Assembly (NCBI GenBank): GCA_002724615.1
Contig: PBPF01000004.1
Location: 20,477 to 26,161, forward strand
Direction: 5' to 3'
DNA length: 5,685 bases
Source: Verrucomicrobiales bacterium
GTDB taxonomy: Bacteria > Verrucomicrobiota > Verrucomicrobiia > Limisphaerales > UBA1100
Under the pieces are notes generated by a model that saw nothing but the letters and a program-made list of their open reading frames with translations, did not search any database and was not told where the DNA came from. A program made the position numbers and the translations under genes. Positions 1-5,685 of this stretch are shown here, piece after piece. Position 1 is the first letter of the stretch; the number at the start of each line of letters is the position of its first letter.

Positions 1-1118
<1,118 letters not shown>

Positions 1119-1124
1119 GCTCGC

Positions 1125-1153
1125 AGCATAGCGGAAAACCCGTTTACGAGCAA
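1125..1153 (-). promoter_or_regulatory. Candidate sigma70-type promoter for the DUF255 gene
   Basis: Reading the minus strand, TTGCTC (complement of 1148-1153) is followed after exactly 17 bases by TATGCT (complement of 1125-1130). These match the -35 consensus at 3 of 6 and the -10 consensus at 4 of 6 positions with ideal spacing. Only six bases separate the -10 box from the ATG at 1118, so initiation at the usual distance would give a leaderless or nearly leaderless mRNA. No Shine-Dalgarno sequence is visible before this ATG, which fits. The boxes are weak and could be chance. Confidence 0.3.
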
Positions 1154-1224
1154 GGTGGATTGGGTTGGTGAACTGCGAAGAACCTGCACTTGCCATTGGC
1201 GCGGTCGCGCGGCAGTTTGCGCGC

Positions 1225-2193
1225 GTGGCGTCCAACGCATTTATTACTGGAATAACCGGACAGGACGGCTCCTACCTCAGTGAGTTCCTGCTGGAGAAGG
1301 GCTACCACGTGCACGGCCTTGTGCGGCGCGCTTCCACTGACAATCTCCAGCGAATTCGTCACCTGCTCGATCACGAGCGGTTGACTCTTCATCACGGCGA
1401 CCTCACCGATGGCGGAGGCCTTACCCGGCTAGTGGCCGAACTCAAGCCCGATGAGGTCTATAACCTCGCTGCGCAAAGTCACGTGAAGATCAGCTTCGAC
1501 ACACCCGATTACACAACCGATGTCACCGCCGTCGGCGCCGTGCGGTTGCTGGAGGCCATTCGGTCGGCGGGTGTGAAAACTCGATACTATCAGGCCTCCT
1601 CCAGCGAGATGTTCGGCAAAGTGCGTGAGACACCGCAAGTGGAGACCACCCCGTTTCATCCCCGCAGTCCTTATGCCTGCGCCAAGCTTTTTGCCCACTG
1701 GATAACTATCAACTTCCGAGAGGCATATGGGCAGTTCGGCTGTAGTGGCATTCTGTTTAATCACGAGTCGCCGCGCCGTGGGGAGACCTTTGTCACTCGC
1801 AAGGTCTCGATGGCTGTTGCGCGTATCAAGTTGGGCCTGCAGGACAAACTGGCGCTCGGTAATCTCGACGCGAAGCGAGACTGGGGTTACGCCAAGGAAT
1901 ACGTCGAGGCCATGTGGCTAATGCTGCAACAGGACGAACCGGACGACTTCGTGATCGCCACCGGCGAAACTCACACTGTGCGCGAACTGGCGCAAGTGGC
2001 CTTCGACCACGTGGGGCTGGATTGGGAGCAATACACCGAGGTCGATCCAACCTACTATCGCCCTGCCGAGGTTGACATGCTGCTGGGCGATCCGGGCAAA
2101 GCCAAGCGCGTGTTGGGCTGGGAACCGGCCACCAAGTTTGAGGGTCTCGTGCGGCTGATGGTGGATGAGGATTTAAAGTTGCTCGGGAGCTGA
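1225..2193 (+). CDS. gmd: GDP-mannose 4,6-dehydratase (short form)
   Basis: Extended short-chain dehydrogenase/reductase that converts GDP-D-mannose to GDP-4-keto-6-deoxy-D-mannose with bound NADP, in the cytoplasm. From the GTG at 1225 the product is 322 residues, matching short-form Gmd enzymes (E. coli Gmd is about 373). Visible motifs: Rossmann GxxGxxG at 9-15 ([10 protein letters not shown]); the NADP-binding RR pair at 34-35; [12 protein letters not shown] at 76-87; S126 and E128 in SSSEMFG, equivalent to the catalytic Thr and Glu of E. coli Gmd; Y150 and K154 of YxxxK; the GDP-sugar loop [15 protein letters not shown] at 179-193; and [12 protein letters not shown] at 279-290. The open frame extends to TTG 1165 or GTG 1168, behind an SD-like AAGGTGG at 1152-1158. 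I prefer GTG 1225 because the start then falls at the Rossmann strand, as in the downstream paralogue; no good SD precedes it. The paralogue at 2195 follows after one base, implying cotranslation. Confident family and activity; start uncertain. Confidence 0.93.
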   Translation: MASNAFITGITGQDGSYLSEFLLEKGYHVHGLVRRASTDNLQRIRHLLDHERLTLHHGDLTDGGGLTRLVAELKPDEVYNLAAQSHVKISFDTPDYTTDVTAVGAVRLLEAIRSAGVKTRYYQASSSEMFGKVRETPQVETTPFHPRSPYACAKLFAHWITINFREAYGQFGCSGILFNHESPRRGETFVTRKVSMAVARIKLGLQDKLALGNLDAKRDWGYAKEYVEAMWLMLQQDEPDDFVIATGETHTVRELAQVAFDHVGLDWEQYTEVDPTYYRPAEVDMLLGDPGKAKRVLGWEPATKFEGLVRLMVDEDLKLLGS

Positions 2194-2194
2194 C

Positions 2195-3154
2195 ATGGTG
2201 CGGGCGTTCATCACCGGCATCACAGGCCAGGATGGCAGCTATCTCGTCGAGCATTTGTTGCATCGGAAGTACGAGGTGCACGGATTCGTGCGACCCGGCA
2301 CGGACATCACCCATACACATCTGGCCGACCATGCCAATGACATCGGCTTTCACGAAGGTGACCTGACTGATCGCGACGCATTGGAACGCGCCGTGTCCAC
2401 CATTGCACCGGACGAGGTCTATCACTTAGCTGCACAAAGCCACGTGGGTCACAGTTTTGAGGCTGCGGAGGAAACGTTGGCCTTGAACGGGATGGCTACC
2501 GTTAGTCTGCTGGAAATAATCCGCCTCGCCTGTCCCAAGGCGCGTTTTCTCAATGCCGCATCCAGCGAGATTTTTGGCCGACCAGAGACAACGCCGCAGG
2601 ATGAAACCACTCCTTTGGCTCCGGTTAACCCGTACGGTTGTGCCAAGGCACTGGGCACACAAATGACCCGGCTATACCGCGAGGCACACGGTATGTTCAT
2701 GGTGAATGCCATCCTCTACAACCATGAGTCGCCACGTCGCCCAGAGAGGTTTGTGCCGCAGAAGATTTGTCGTGCCGCCGCTGCGATCAAACTCGGCCAA
2801 CAAAAGGAACTTCGGCTGGGTGACCTGTCTGCCGAACGTGACTGGAGTGACGCGCGTGACATCGTCCGCGGCCTGTGGTTGGCACTGCAGCATCATCGGC
2901 CCGACGATTTTATCTTTGCCAGTGGCGAAGCCCATACCGTGCAGGAGATTGTGGAGATTGCCTTCGAGACGGTGGACATCGACTGGAAAAAACATGTCAA
3001 GCGCGACCAGTCTCTCCTACGCCCCGCCGAGCCCAACCGGCTTGTTGGCAACCCTCGTCACGCTCGGAATTTGCTGGACTGGCAACCGGAAACCGATTTT
3101 CGACAACTCATTATCGGCCTTACACACGCCGCGCTGCGGGAATTGAATTGCTGA
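2195..3154 (+). CDS. Divergent GDP-mannose 4,6-dehydratase paralogue; possible GDP-4-keto-6-deoxymannose reductase
   Basis: A 319-residue extended SDR, clearly homologous to the preceding Gmd along its whole length. It starts at ATG 2195, one base after the gmd stop, with GGGAG at 2185-2189 as ribosome binding site inside the gmd 3' end. Retained: [10 protein letters not shown] at 8-17, S123 and E125 in ASSEIFG, Y147 and K151 of YxxxK, NHESPRR at 176-182, and RPAE at 276-279. Changed: the RR pair has become Arg33-Pro34 and the following loop is two residues shorter, so NADP binding and the inter-subunit RR-loop contact known in Gmd may differ; the loop residue after NHESPRR is Pro instead of Gly; and RDWSDARDIVRGLWL at 215-229 resembles the D-x-R-D-I-V pattern of GDP-6-deoxy-4-keto-mannose reductases (Rmd) more than the [15 protein letters not shown] of its neighbour. 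Family is certain. Activity is not: it could be a dehydratase with altered specificity or the reductase for the product of the upstream enzyme (giving GDP-D-rhamnose or the talose epimer). Confidence 0.9.
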   Translation: MVRAFITGITGQDGSYLVEHLLHRKYEVHGFVRPGTDITHTHLADHANDIGFHEGDLTDRDALERAVSTIAPDEVYHLAAQSHVGHSFEAAEETLALNGMATVSLLEIIRLACPKARFLNAASSEIFGRPETTPQDETTPLAPVNPYGCAKALGTQMTRLYREAHGMFMVNAILYNHESPRRPERFVPQKICRAAAAIKLGQQKELRLGDLSAERDWSDARDIVRGLWLALQHHRPDDFIFASGEAHTVQEIVEIAFETVDIDWKKHVKRDQSLLRPAEPNRLVGNPRHARNLLDWQPETDFRQLIIGLTHAALRELNC

Positions 3155-3188
3155 AAAAAGAAGCAGCCGGCTGGGGGACCGGCTGCTT
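3154..3188 (-). terminator. Perfect 10-bp GC-rich stem-loop; intrinsic terminator in minus-strand orientation
   Basis: AAGCAGCCGG at 3161-3170 pairs perfectly with CCGGCTGCTT at 3179-3188 around an 8-base loop. On the plus-strand side the base after the stem is G-rich, with no T-run. An A6 run (3154-3159, overlapping the stop codon of the upstream gene) precedes it, so on the minus strand the hairpin is followed by CTTTTTT: a textbook intrinsic terminator pointing left. It lies directly behind the plus-strand dehydratase pair, so it may also act as a 3'-end or mRNA-stabilising hairpin for that operon. There is no minus-strand gene nearby to the right except the Sel1-repeat gene more than 1.6 kb away. 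Confidence 0.6.
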
Positions 3189-3194
3189 GGGGCA

Positions 3195-3230
3195 CCAGAC
3201 CGGGTTGCGGGGATCAGGGGTCCGGCCTGG
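3195..3230. other. Second GC-rich imperfect stem-loop in the dehydratase/DUF1080 spacer
   Basis: CCAGACCGG at 3195-3203 pairs with CCGGCCTGG at 3222-3230, with eight of nine pairs and one A-C mismatch, around an 18-base G-rich loop. It begins six bases after the previous perfect stem. No T-run follows directly, so it is not a standard terminator. It could be part of a structured 3' end of the dehydratase operon, a leader element of the DUF1080 gene, or a REP-like repeat. The remaining spacer to 3344 shows short T-runs at 3263-3268 and 3287-3292 but nothing else I can name. Confidence 0.35.
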
Positions 3231-3344
3231 CAAACTTTGGGTTCGGGCGGCGAACAATATGGTTTTTTGCCTCCACGTCAACCCCCTTTTTTGTCGTTGC
3301 CGCGGGAGGCACGGTTGGTACGATCTCGCCGCACCAAATTGACC

Positions 3345-4286
3345 ATGAAAAACACGATTTTTGTCTTCGTTTCGTTTCTCACGATTTCCACGTTTGCCGC
3401 CAAGCCCGGTGCCTTTACCGATCCAGCCAAGGCCGGTCCGGAATATCAGATTCAAGGCGAATATGCCGCCAAAGGCTACGGCGCACAGGTTATCGCGCTG
3501 GGTGATGGCAAATTTCGCGCAGTGCTTCATCAGGGCGGTTTGCCCGGTGATGGATGGGACAAGAAAAAGAAAACTGAAATCAACGGGCAAACGACTACTG
3601 GCGGCGCCGCCTTCGAGGGTGGTGGCTGGAAAGGCAGCCTTACTGACAAGGCGCTGACCTTGACTGGCGCAAATGGCGACGCCGTTAAATTGGAGAAGGT
3701 CACGCGCAAAAGCCCCACCTTGGGCATGAAGCCGCCAAAAGGTGCGGTGGTATTGTTTGATGGCAAGAGCGCCAAAAATTTCAAGCCCGGCAAGATCACC
3801 GAGGACGGCCTCTTGATGCAGGGTGCCAACAGCGTTGCGCGTTTTCAGGATCACACGCTTCACATCGAGTTCCGCCTGCCTTTCCAGCCCAAGGCGCGCG
3901 GACAGGGTCGTGGCAACAGTGGTTGTTATTTACAGGCTCGCTTTGAGGTGCAGATGCTCGACTCTTTCGGTCTCAAGGGCAACCACAACGAGTGTGGCGG
4001 CATCTACAGCATTAAGCCGCCCGATGTGAACATGTGCTTCCCGCCGCTCTCGTGGCAAACCTACGACGTGGAATTTACCGCCGCCAAGTATGACGGAAAA
4101 AAGAAGATCGCCAATGCTCGCATGACCGTTCGCCATAACGGCGTCGTCATCCACGATAATGTCGAACTTCCCCGGCGCACCACTGCCAGCCCACTTCCCG
4201 ACGGCCCCGACCCGGGTTTTCTGCATCTGCAAAACCATGGCAACCCAGTTCGCTATCGAAATATCTGGGTCGTGGAGAAGAAGTAG
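3345..4286 (+). CDS. Secreted DUF1080 protein (3-keto-disaccharide hydrolase family)
   Basis: A 313-residue protein from ATG 3345. The start was chosen because it opens a signal peptide: MKNT followed by a hydrophobic stretch to about residue 17 and a plausible signal peptidase I site after T-F-A (about 16-18). The open frame reaches upstream to 3237, but that part is Pro/Arg-rich and would bury the signal. Residues about 30-125 form a small N-terminal domain (IQGEY, GAQVIALGDGKFRAVLHQGG at 46-65, GGWKGSL). The DUF1080 domain, a concanavalin-like beta-sandwich, runs from about 133 to the end: VVLFDGKS at 135-142, GNSGCYLQARFEVQMLDSFG at 190-209, ECGGIY at 216-221, SWQTYDVEF at 236-244 and LQNHGNPVRYRNIWV at 295-309. 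Related proteins hydrolyse 3-keto-glycosides or are of unknown function; the family is greatly expanded in Planctomycetes and Verrucomicrobia. No strong SD precedes the ATG. The gene is probably a monocistron, flanked by hairpins on both sides. Substrate cannot be inferred. Confidence 0.93.
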   Translation: MKNTIFVFVSFLTISTFAAKPGAFTDPAKAGPEYQIQGEYAAKGYGAQVIALGDGKFRAVLHQGGLPGDGWDKKKKTEINGQTTTGGAAFEGGGWKGSLTDKALTLTGANGDAVKLEKVTRKSPTLGMKPPKGAVVLFDGKSAKNFKPGKITEDGLLMQGANSVARFQDHTLHIEFRLPFQPKARGQGRGNSGCYLQARFEVQMLDSFGLKGNHNECGGIYSIKPPDVNMCFPPLSWQTYDVEFTAAKYDGKKKIANARMTVRHNGVVIHDNVELPRRTTASPLPDGPDPGFLHLQNHGNPVRYRNIWVVEKK

Positions 4287-4290
4287 TTGC

Positions 4291-4340
4291 GAGGCGAGAA
4301 TTGAGGGTTGAGGCAATTCCTCCGCCTCCTTTGTGCTTGA
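4291..4340 (+). terminator. Candidate terminator of the DUF1080 gene
   Basis: Four bases after the TAG at 4284-4286, GAGGCG (4291-4296), AG and AATTG (4299-4303) pair with CAATT (4314-4318), CT and CGCCTC (4323-4328), giving 13 pairs with two single-C bulges around a 10-base loop. The T-rich but interrupted run CTTTGTGCTTG follows (4329-4339). Position and strength suit transcription termination; the broken T-run keeps this tentative. Confidence 0.45.
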
Positions 4341-4341
4341 T

Positions 4342-4362
4342 TTATTCACAATTTGTGAATAA
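4342..4362. promoter_or_regulatory. Perfect AT-rich palindrome upstream of the MORN-type lipoprotein gene (operator candidate)
   Basis: TTATTCACAA at 4342-4351 and TTGTGAATAA at 4353-4362 are perfect inverted copies around a single central T at 4352. The site ends 12 bases before the ATG at 4375. The one-base centre and 10-bp arms resemble a dimeric helix-turn-helix operator more than an RNA hairpin (as RNA it would be nine mostly A-U pairs with a 3-base loop). Its composition is strikingly AT-rich compared with the surrounding sequence. A TTGATT at 4337-4342 could be a -35 box, but no good -10 sits 17 bases on. The cognate regulator is unknown. Confidence 0.5.
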
Positions 4363-4374
4363 GTTCAGGCATCC

Positions 4375-4803
4375 ATGAAGCCACTGCAAGGAGGTGTTGC
4401 TGTCGTGTCGCTGGTTATTTTTATGACTGGCGGATGTTCCGGATTGCCCACGCTGGGCCCCGAAAAGAATTTCGTCAACGTGCCGCCGGCCAATGTGTAC
4501 ACGCAGGAAGGTGCGTCGAAAACTTTCACGGGCGTGATCACCCGCAATTATCCCTCGGGTGAAAAATACTGCGAGTTTCGTTATGTGAATGGGTTGCTCA
4601 GCGGACCATCAATGATCTTTTATCCAACCGGGGGGAAATGGTGGACCATGTTATACAAAGATGGGGTAAAAGAGGGGCGCTGGGAGATTTTCAGAGAGAA
4701 TGGATACCGAGCCACGGAAATCATTTTCCGTAACGGCGAAAAAGTCAGCATGGCCCAATGGAACGAGGATGGAGATTTGGTGGTGGCAGAAAGATTCCGC
4801 TAA
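4375..4803 (+). CDS. Small putative lipoprotein with MORN-like (YwqK-type) repeats
   Basis: A 142-residue protein from ATG 4375, with a weak AGG at 4367-4369 as ribosome binding site. Residues 1-20 form a hydrophobic export signal ending T-G-G-C (Cys21), a lipobox-like end although Thr at -3 is unusual. Residues 22-50 are a Pro/Asn-rich spacer. From about 52 to 137 there are tandem beta-hairpin units of 20-23 residues with the pattern aromatic-x-x-G/N-G: YPSGEKYCEFRYVNGLLSG at 59-77, YPTGGKWWTMLYKDGVKEG at 83-101, FRENGYRATEIIFRNGEK at 106-123, and a degenerate last unit, WNEDGDLV, at 129-136. This is the MORN_2 pattern, often labelled YwqK-family antitoxin in automated annotation; I see no toxin partner here, so that label would be misleading. 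A surface or periplasmic scaffold role is an inference. The stop is 6 bp from the stop of the convergent Sel1-repeat gene. Confidence 0.85.
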   Translation: MKPLQGGVAVVSLVIFMTGGCSGLPTLGPEKNFVNVPPANVYTQEGASKTFTGVITRNYPSGEKYCEFRYVNGLLSGPSMIFYPTGGKWWTMLYKDGVKEGRWEIFRENGYRATEIIFRNGEKVSMAQWNEDGDLVVAERFR

Positions 4804-4809
4804 TTTGAG

Positions 4810-5685
4810 TCAAGGCCCTGCCGTCTCCCGCGGGCGGGCGGGACCGGGCACAGTAAACTCTTCTATCACCGGTGCGGCATCAAATTCCTCGGCCATTCGC
4901 TGTGCGCGCAGCAGTTCGTTGGGTTTCAATTTTGTCTCCACATCCTCACGCAGCTTGGCTACACCTTGATGACCGAACTGCTCGGCTAAAGCCAGCCATT
5001 TGTGTGCCCGCACCAAGTCCATTGGCACTCCCACGGCATTGTAATAAAACAGGCCGAGATTCAACTGCGCCACCGTCAGGCCTTGTTCCGCCGCAGCACG
5101 ATTCCATTTGGCAGCAGCAGCATCGTTTTGCTCCACCCCTTTGCCGGTTTCGTACAACCACGCTAAGGAGGCTTGAGCGTAGGCGTTGCCCTTCTCGGAG
5201 GCCTGCCTGTACCACTCGTAAGCCATCACCCAGTCCTGCTTCACGCCGCGCCCGTCGCGGTAAGCCACGGCCACGTTGTGCATGGCCATAGCATGACCGG
5301 CCTTCGCGCCTTCCATGTATAGTCGAAAGGCCTGTGGGTGATCGACCGGCACGCCACTACCCTGGTCAAACATCATGCCCAAGTTCACCCACGCCTGCAC
5401 AACGCCCTCGCGAGCGGCCTGATGGTAATACTGCACCGCTGCCTGACCATTGCTTTTCACACCCAAGCCAAACTCGTACATCACTCCAAGATTGTGTAGC
5501 GCATGCGGGTTTTTCCGTTGAGCAGCACGGCGGAAAAGTCGCAGGGCCTCGGTCAAGTTGCGCTTGGCCCCGCGGCCGTCACGCAGCAGGCAGCCCAGAT
5601 TGTTTTGTGCAAAGGCATGACCGGGCATATAGCCCTTCTCATCCATGTCACGCCGGGGCATAGCAGCCTGCTTGTACAATCGCAC
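4810..5685 (-). CDS. Sel1-repeat (TPR-like) protein, N-terminus beyond right edge
   Basis: The minus-strand frame is open from the window edge to the TGA at 4810-4812, giving 291 visible residues. It holds six consecutive 36-residue Sel1-like repeats at visible residues 24-59, 60-95, 96-131, 132-167, 168-203 and 204-239, with the usual signature (NLGxxYxxGxGVxxDxxxAxxWYxxAAxxG). Residues 1-8 (xRLYKQAA) look like the end of a further repeat, so the GTG at the edge is probably an internal Val codon and not the start. A 52-residue tail follows, first a helix of the type seen at the end of many Sel1 proteins (LKPNELLRAQRMAEEF at 252-267), then a Pro-rich end. Sel1 arrays are alpha-solenoids that mediate protein-protein contacts, often in envelope or signalling complexes. 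Without the N-terminus I cannot say whether it is exported or fused to another domain. Confidence 0.9.
   Translation of the reverse strand: MRLYKQAAMPRRDMDEKGYMPGHAFAQNNLGCLLRDGRGAKRNLTEALRLFRRAAQRKNPHALHNLGVMYEFGLGVKSNGQAAVQYYHQAAREGVVQAWVNLGMMFDQGSGVPVDHPQAFRLYMEGAKAGHAMAMHNVAVAYRDGRGVKQDWVMAYEWYRQASEKGNAYAQASLAWLYETGKGVEQNDAAAAKWNRAAAEQGLTVAQLNLGLFYYNAVGVPMDLVRAHKWLALAEQFGHQGVAKLREDVETKLKPNELLRAQRMAEEFDAAPVIEEFTVPGPARPRETAGP
4969..5616 (-). repeat. Six-unit Sel1 repeat array (6 x 36 codons)
   Basis: The six units are in exact 108-bp register with no insertion or deletion between them, but they are diverged in sequence. Conserved positions are the N-L-G near the start, the G-x-G-V turn (missing its second Gly in unit 6: NAVGV; and ending G-A in unit 1), the A-x-x-W/Y-Y and the A-A/A-S before the final turn. 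Upstream of unit 1 the register is broken by about 12 extra residues (MPRRDMDEKGYM) after a partial repeat. Confidence 0.85.

Noticed and set aside
1199..1224. GCGC-rich stretch before GTG 1225 as an operator or hairpin
   Set aside because: The repeats are only four or five bases of alternating G and C in GC-rich sequence; there is no convincing dyad.
1826..2425. 199-codon open frame on the minus strand opposite the two dehydratase genes
   Set aside because: It spans the junction of two well-supported plus-strand genes, is rich in Arg, Pro and Trp, and shows no recognisable motif; it is a shadow of GC-rich codon usage.
3241..3268. Short stem GTTCG/CGAAC with T6 seven bases later as a plus-strand terminator of the dehydratase pair
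   Set aside because: The stem is only five pairs and the T-run is too far from it; it could easily be chance.
3237..3344. Upstream extension of the DUF1080 reading frame to a start at 3237
   Set aside because: It would place 36 Pro/Arg-rich residues before an obvious signal peptide; ATG 3345 is the natural start.
3120..3863. 247-codon open frame on the minus strand opposite the spacer and the DUF1080 gene
   Set aside because: It overlaps a clear signal peptide and DUF1080 coding sequence, has no motif of its own, and contains the hairpin sequence at its end.
4826..4843. Six-pair stem TCCCGC/GCGGGA downstream of the MORN lipoprotein gene as its terminator
   Set aside because: It lies inside the last codons of the convergent Sel1 gene, is short, and no T-run follows on the plus strand.
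4375..5685. MORN protein plus Sel1-repeat protein as a toxin-antitoxin or effector-immunity pair
   Set aside because: The genes are convergent, not co-directional, the visible Sel1 part has no toxin domain, and the MORN protein carries its own export signal.

Overview
The window reads as a piece of a free-living member of the Planctomycetes-Verrucomicrobia-Chlamydiae group, most likely Verrucomicrobiota. The case rests on gene content and is inference: a secreted DUF1080 (3-keto-disaccharide hydrolase) protein, a DUF255 thioredoxin-domain protein exported as a lipoprotein, a Sel1-repeat protein and a small MORN-type lipoprotein. Base composition is moderately GC-rich, and most starts lack a strong Shine-Dalgarno sequence. 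No rRNA, tRNA, CRISPR array, transposase or phage gene is visible.

Layout, left to right. (1) 1-1118, minus strand: N-terminal 372 residues of a DUF255/YyaL-type thioredoxin-fold protein with a lipoprotein-like signal and a duplicated SKDQP linker; it continues past the left edge. (2) 1119-1224: short divergent intergenic region with a candidate promoter facing left. (3) 1225-2193 and 2195-3154, plus strand: two tandem paralogues of the GDP-mannose 4,6-dehydratase family, one base apart. The first is a canonical short-form Gmd; the second keeps the catalytic residues but has lost the second Arg of the RR loop and carries a reductase-like motif. (4) 3155-3344: a 190-base spacer with a perfect 10-bp GC-rich stem whose T-run lies on the minus-strand side, and a second imperfect stem. 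(5) 3345-4286, plus strand: secreted DUF1080 protein. (6) 4287-4374: candidate terminator, then a perfect AT-rich 10+1+10 palindrome just upstream of the next start. (7) 4375-4803, plus strand: small MORN-like putative lipoprotein. (8) 4810-5685, minus strand: Sel1-repeat protein, convergent with the previous gene at 6 bp and running off the right edge.

The only clear pathway unit is the dehydratase pair. Gmd makes GDP-4-keto-6-deoxy-D-mannose, the precursor of GDP-fucose, GDP-D-rhamnose, GDP-6-deoxy-talose and GDP-perosamine. A translationally linked paralogue is a natural candidate for the next step (for example reduction), but that is inference. The other genes look like independent envelope or secreted functions. 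I see no strong evidence for a wholly new system. The most interesting items are the divergent second Gmd paralogue, the palindrome before the MORN lipoprotein, and the odd polarity of the hairpin after the dehydratase pair.
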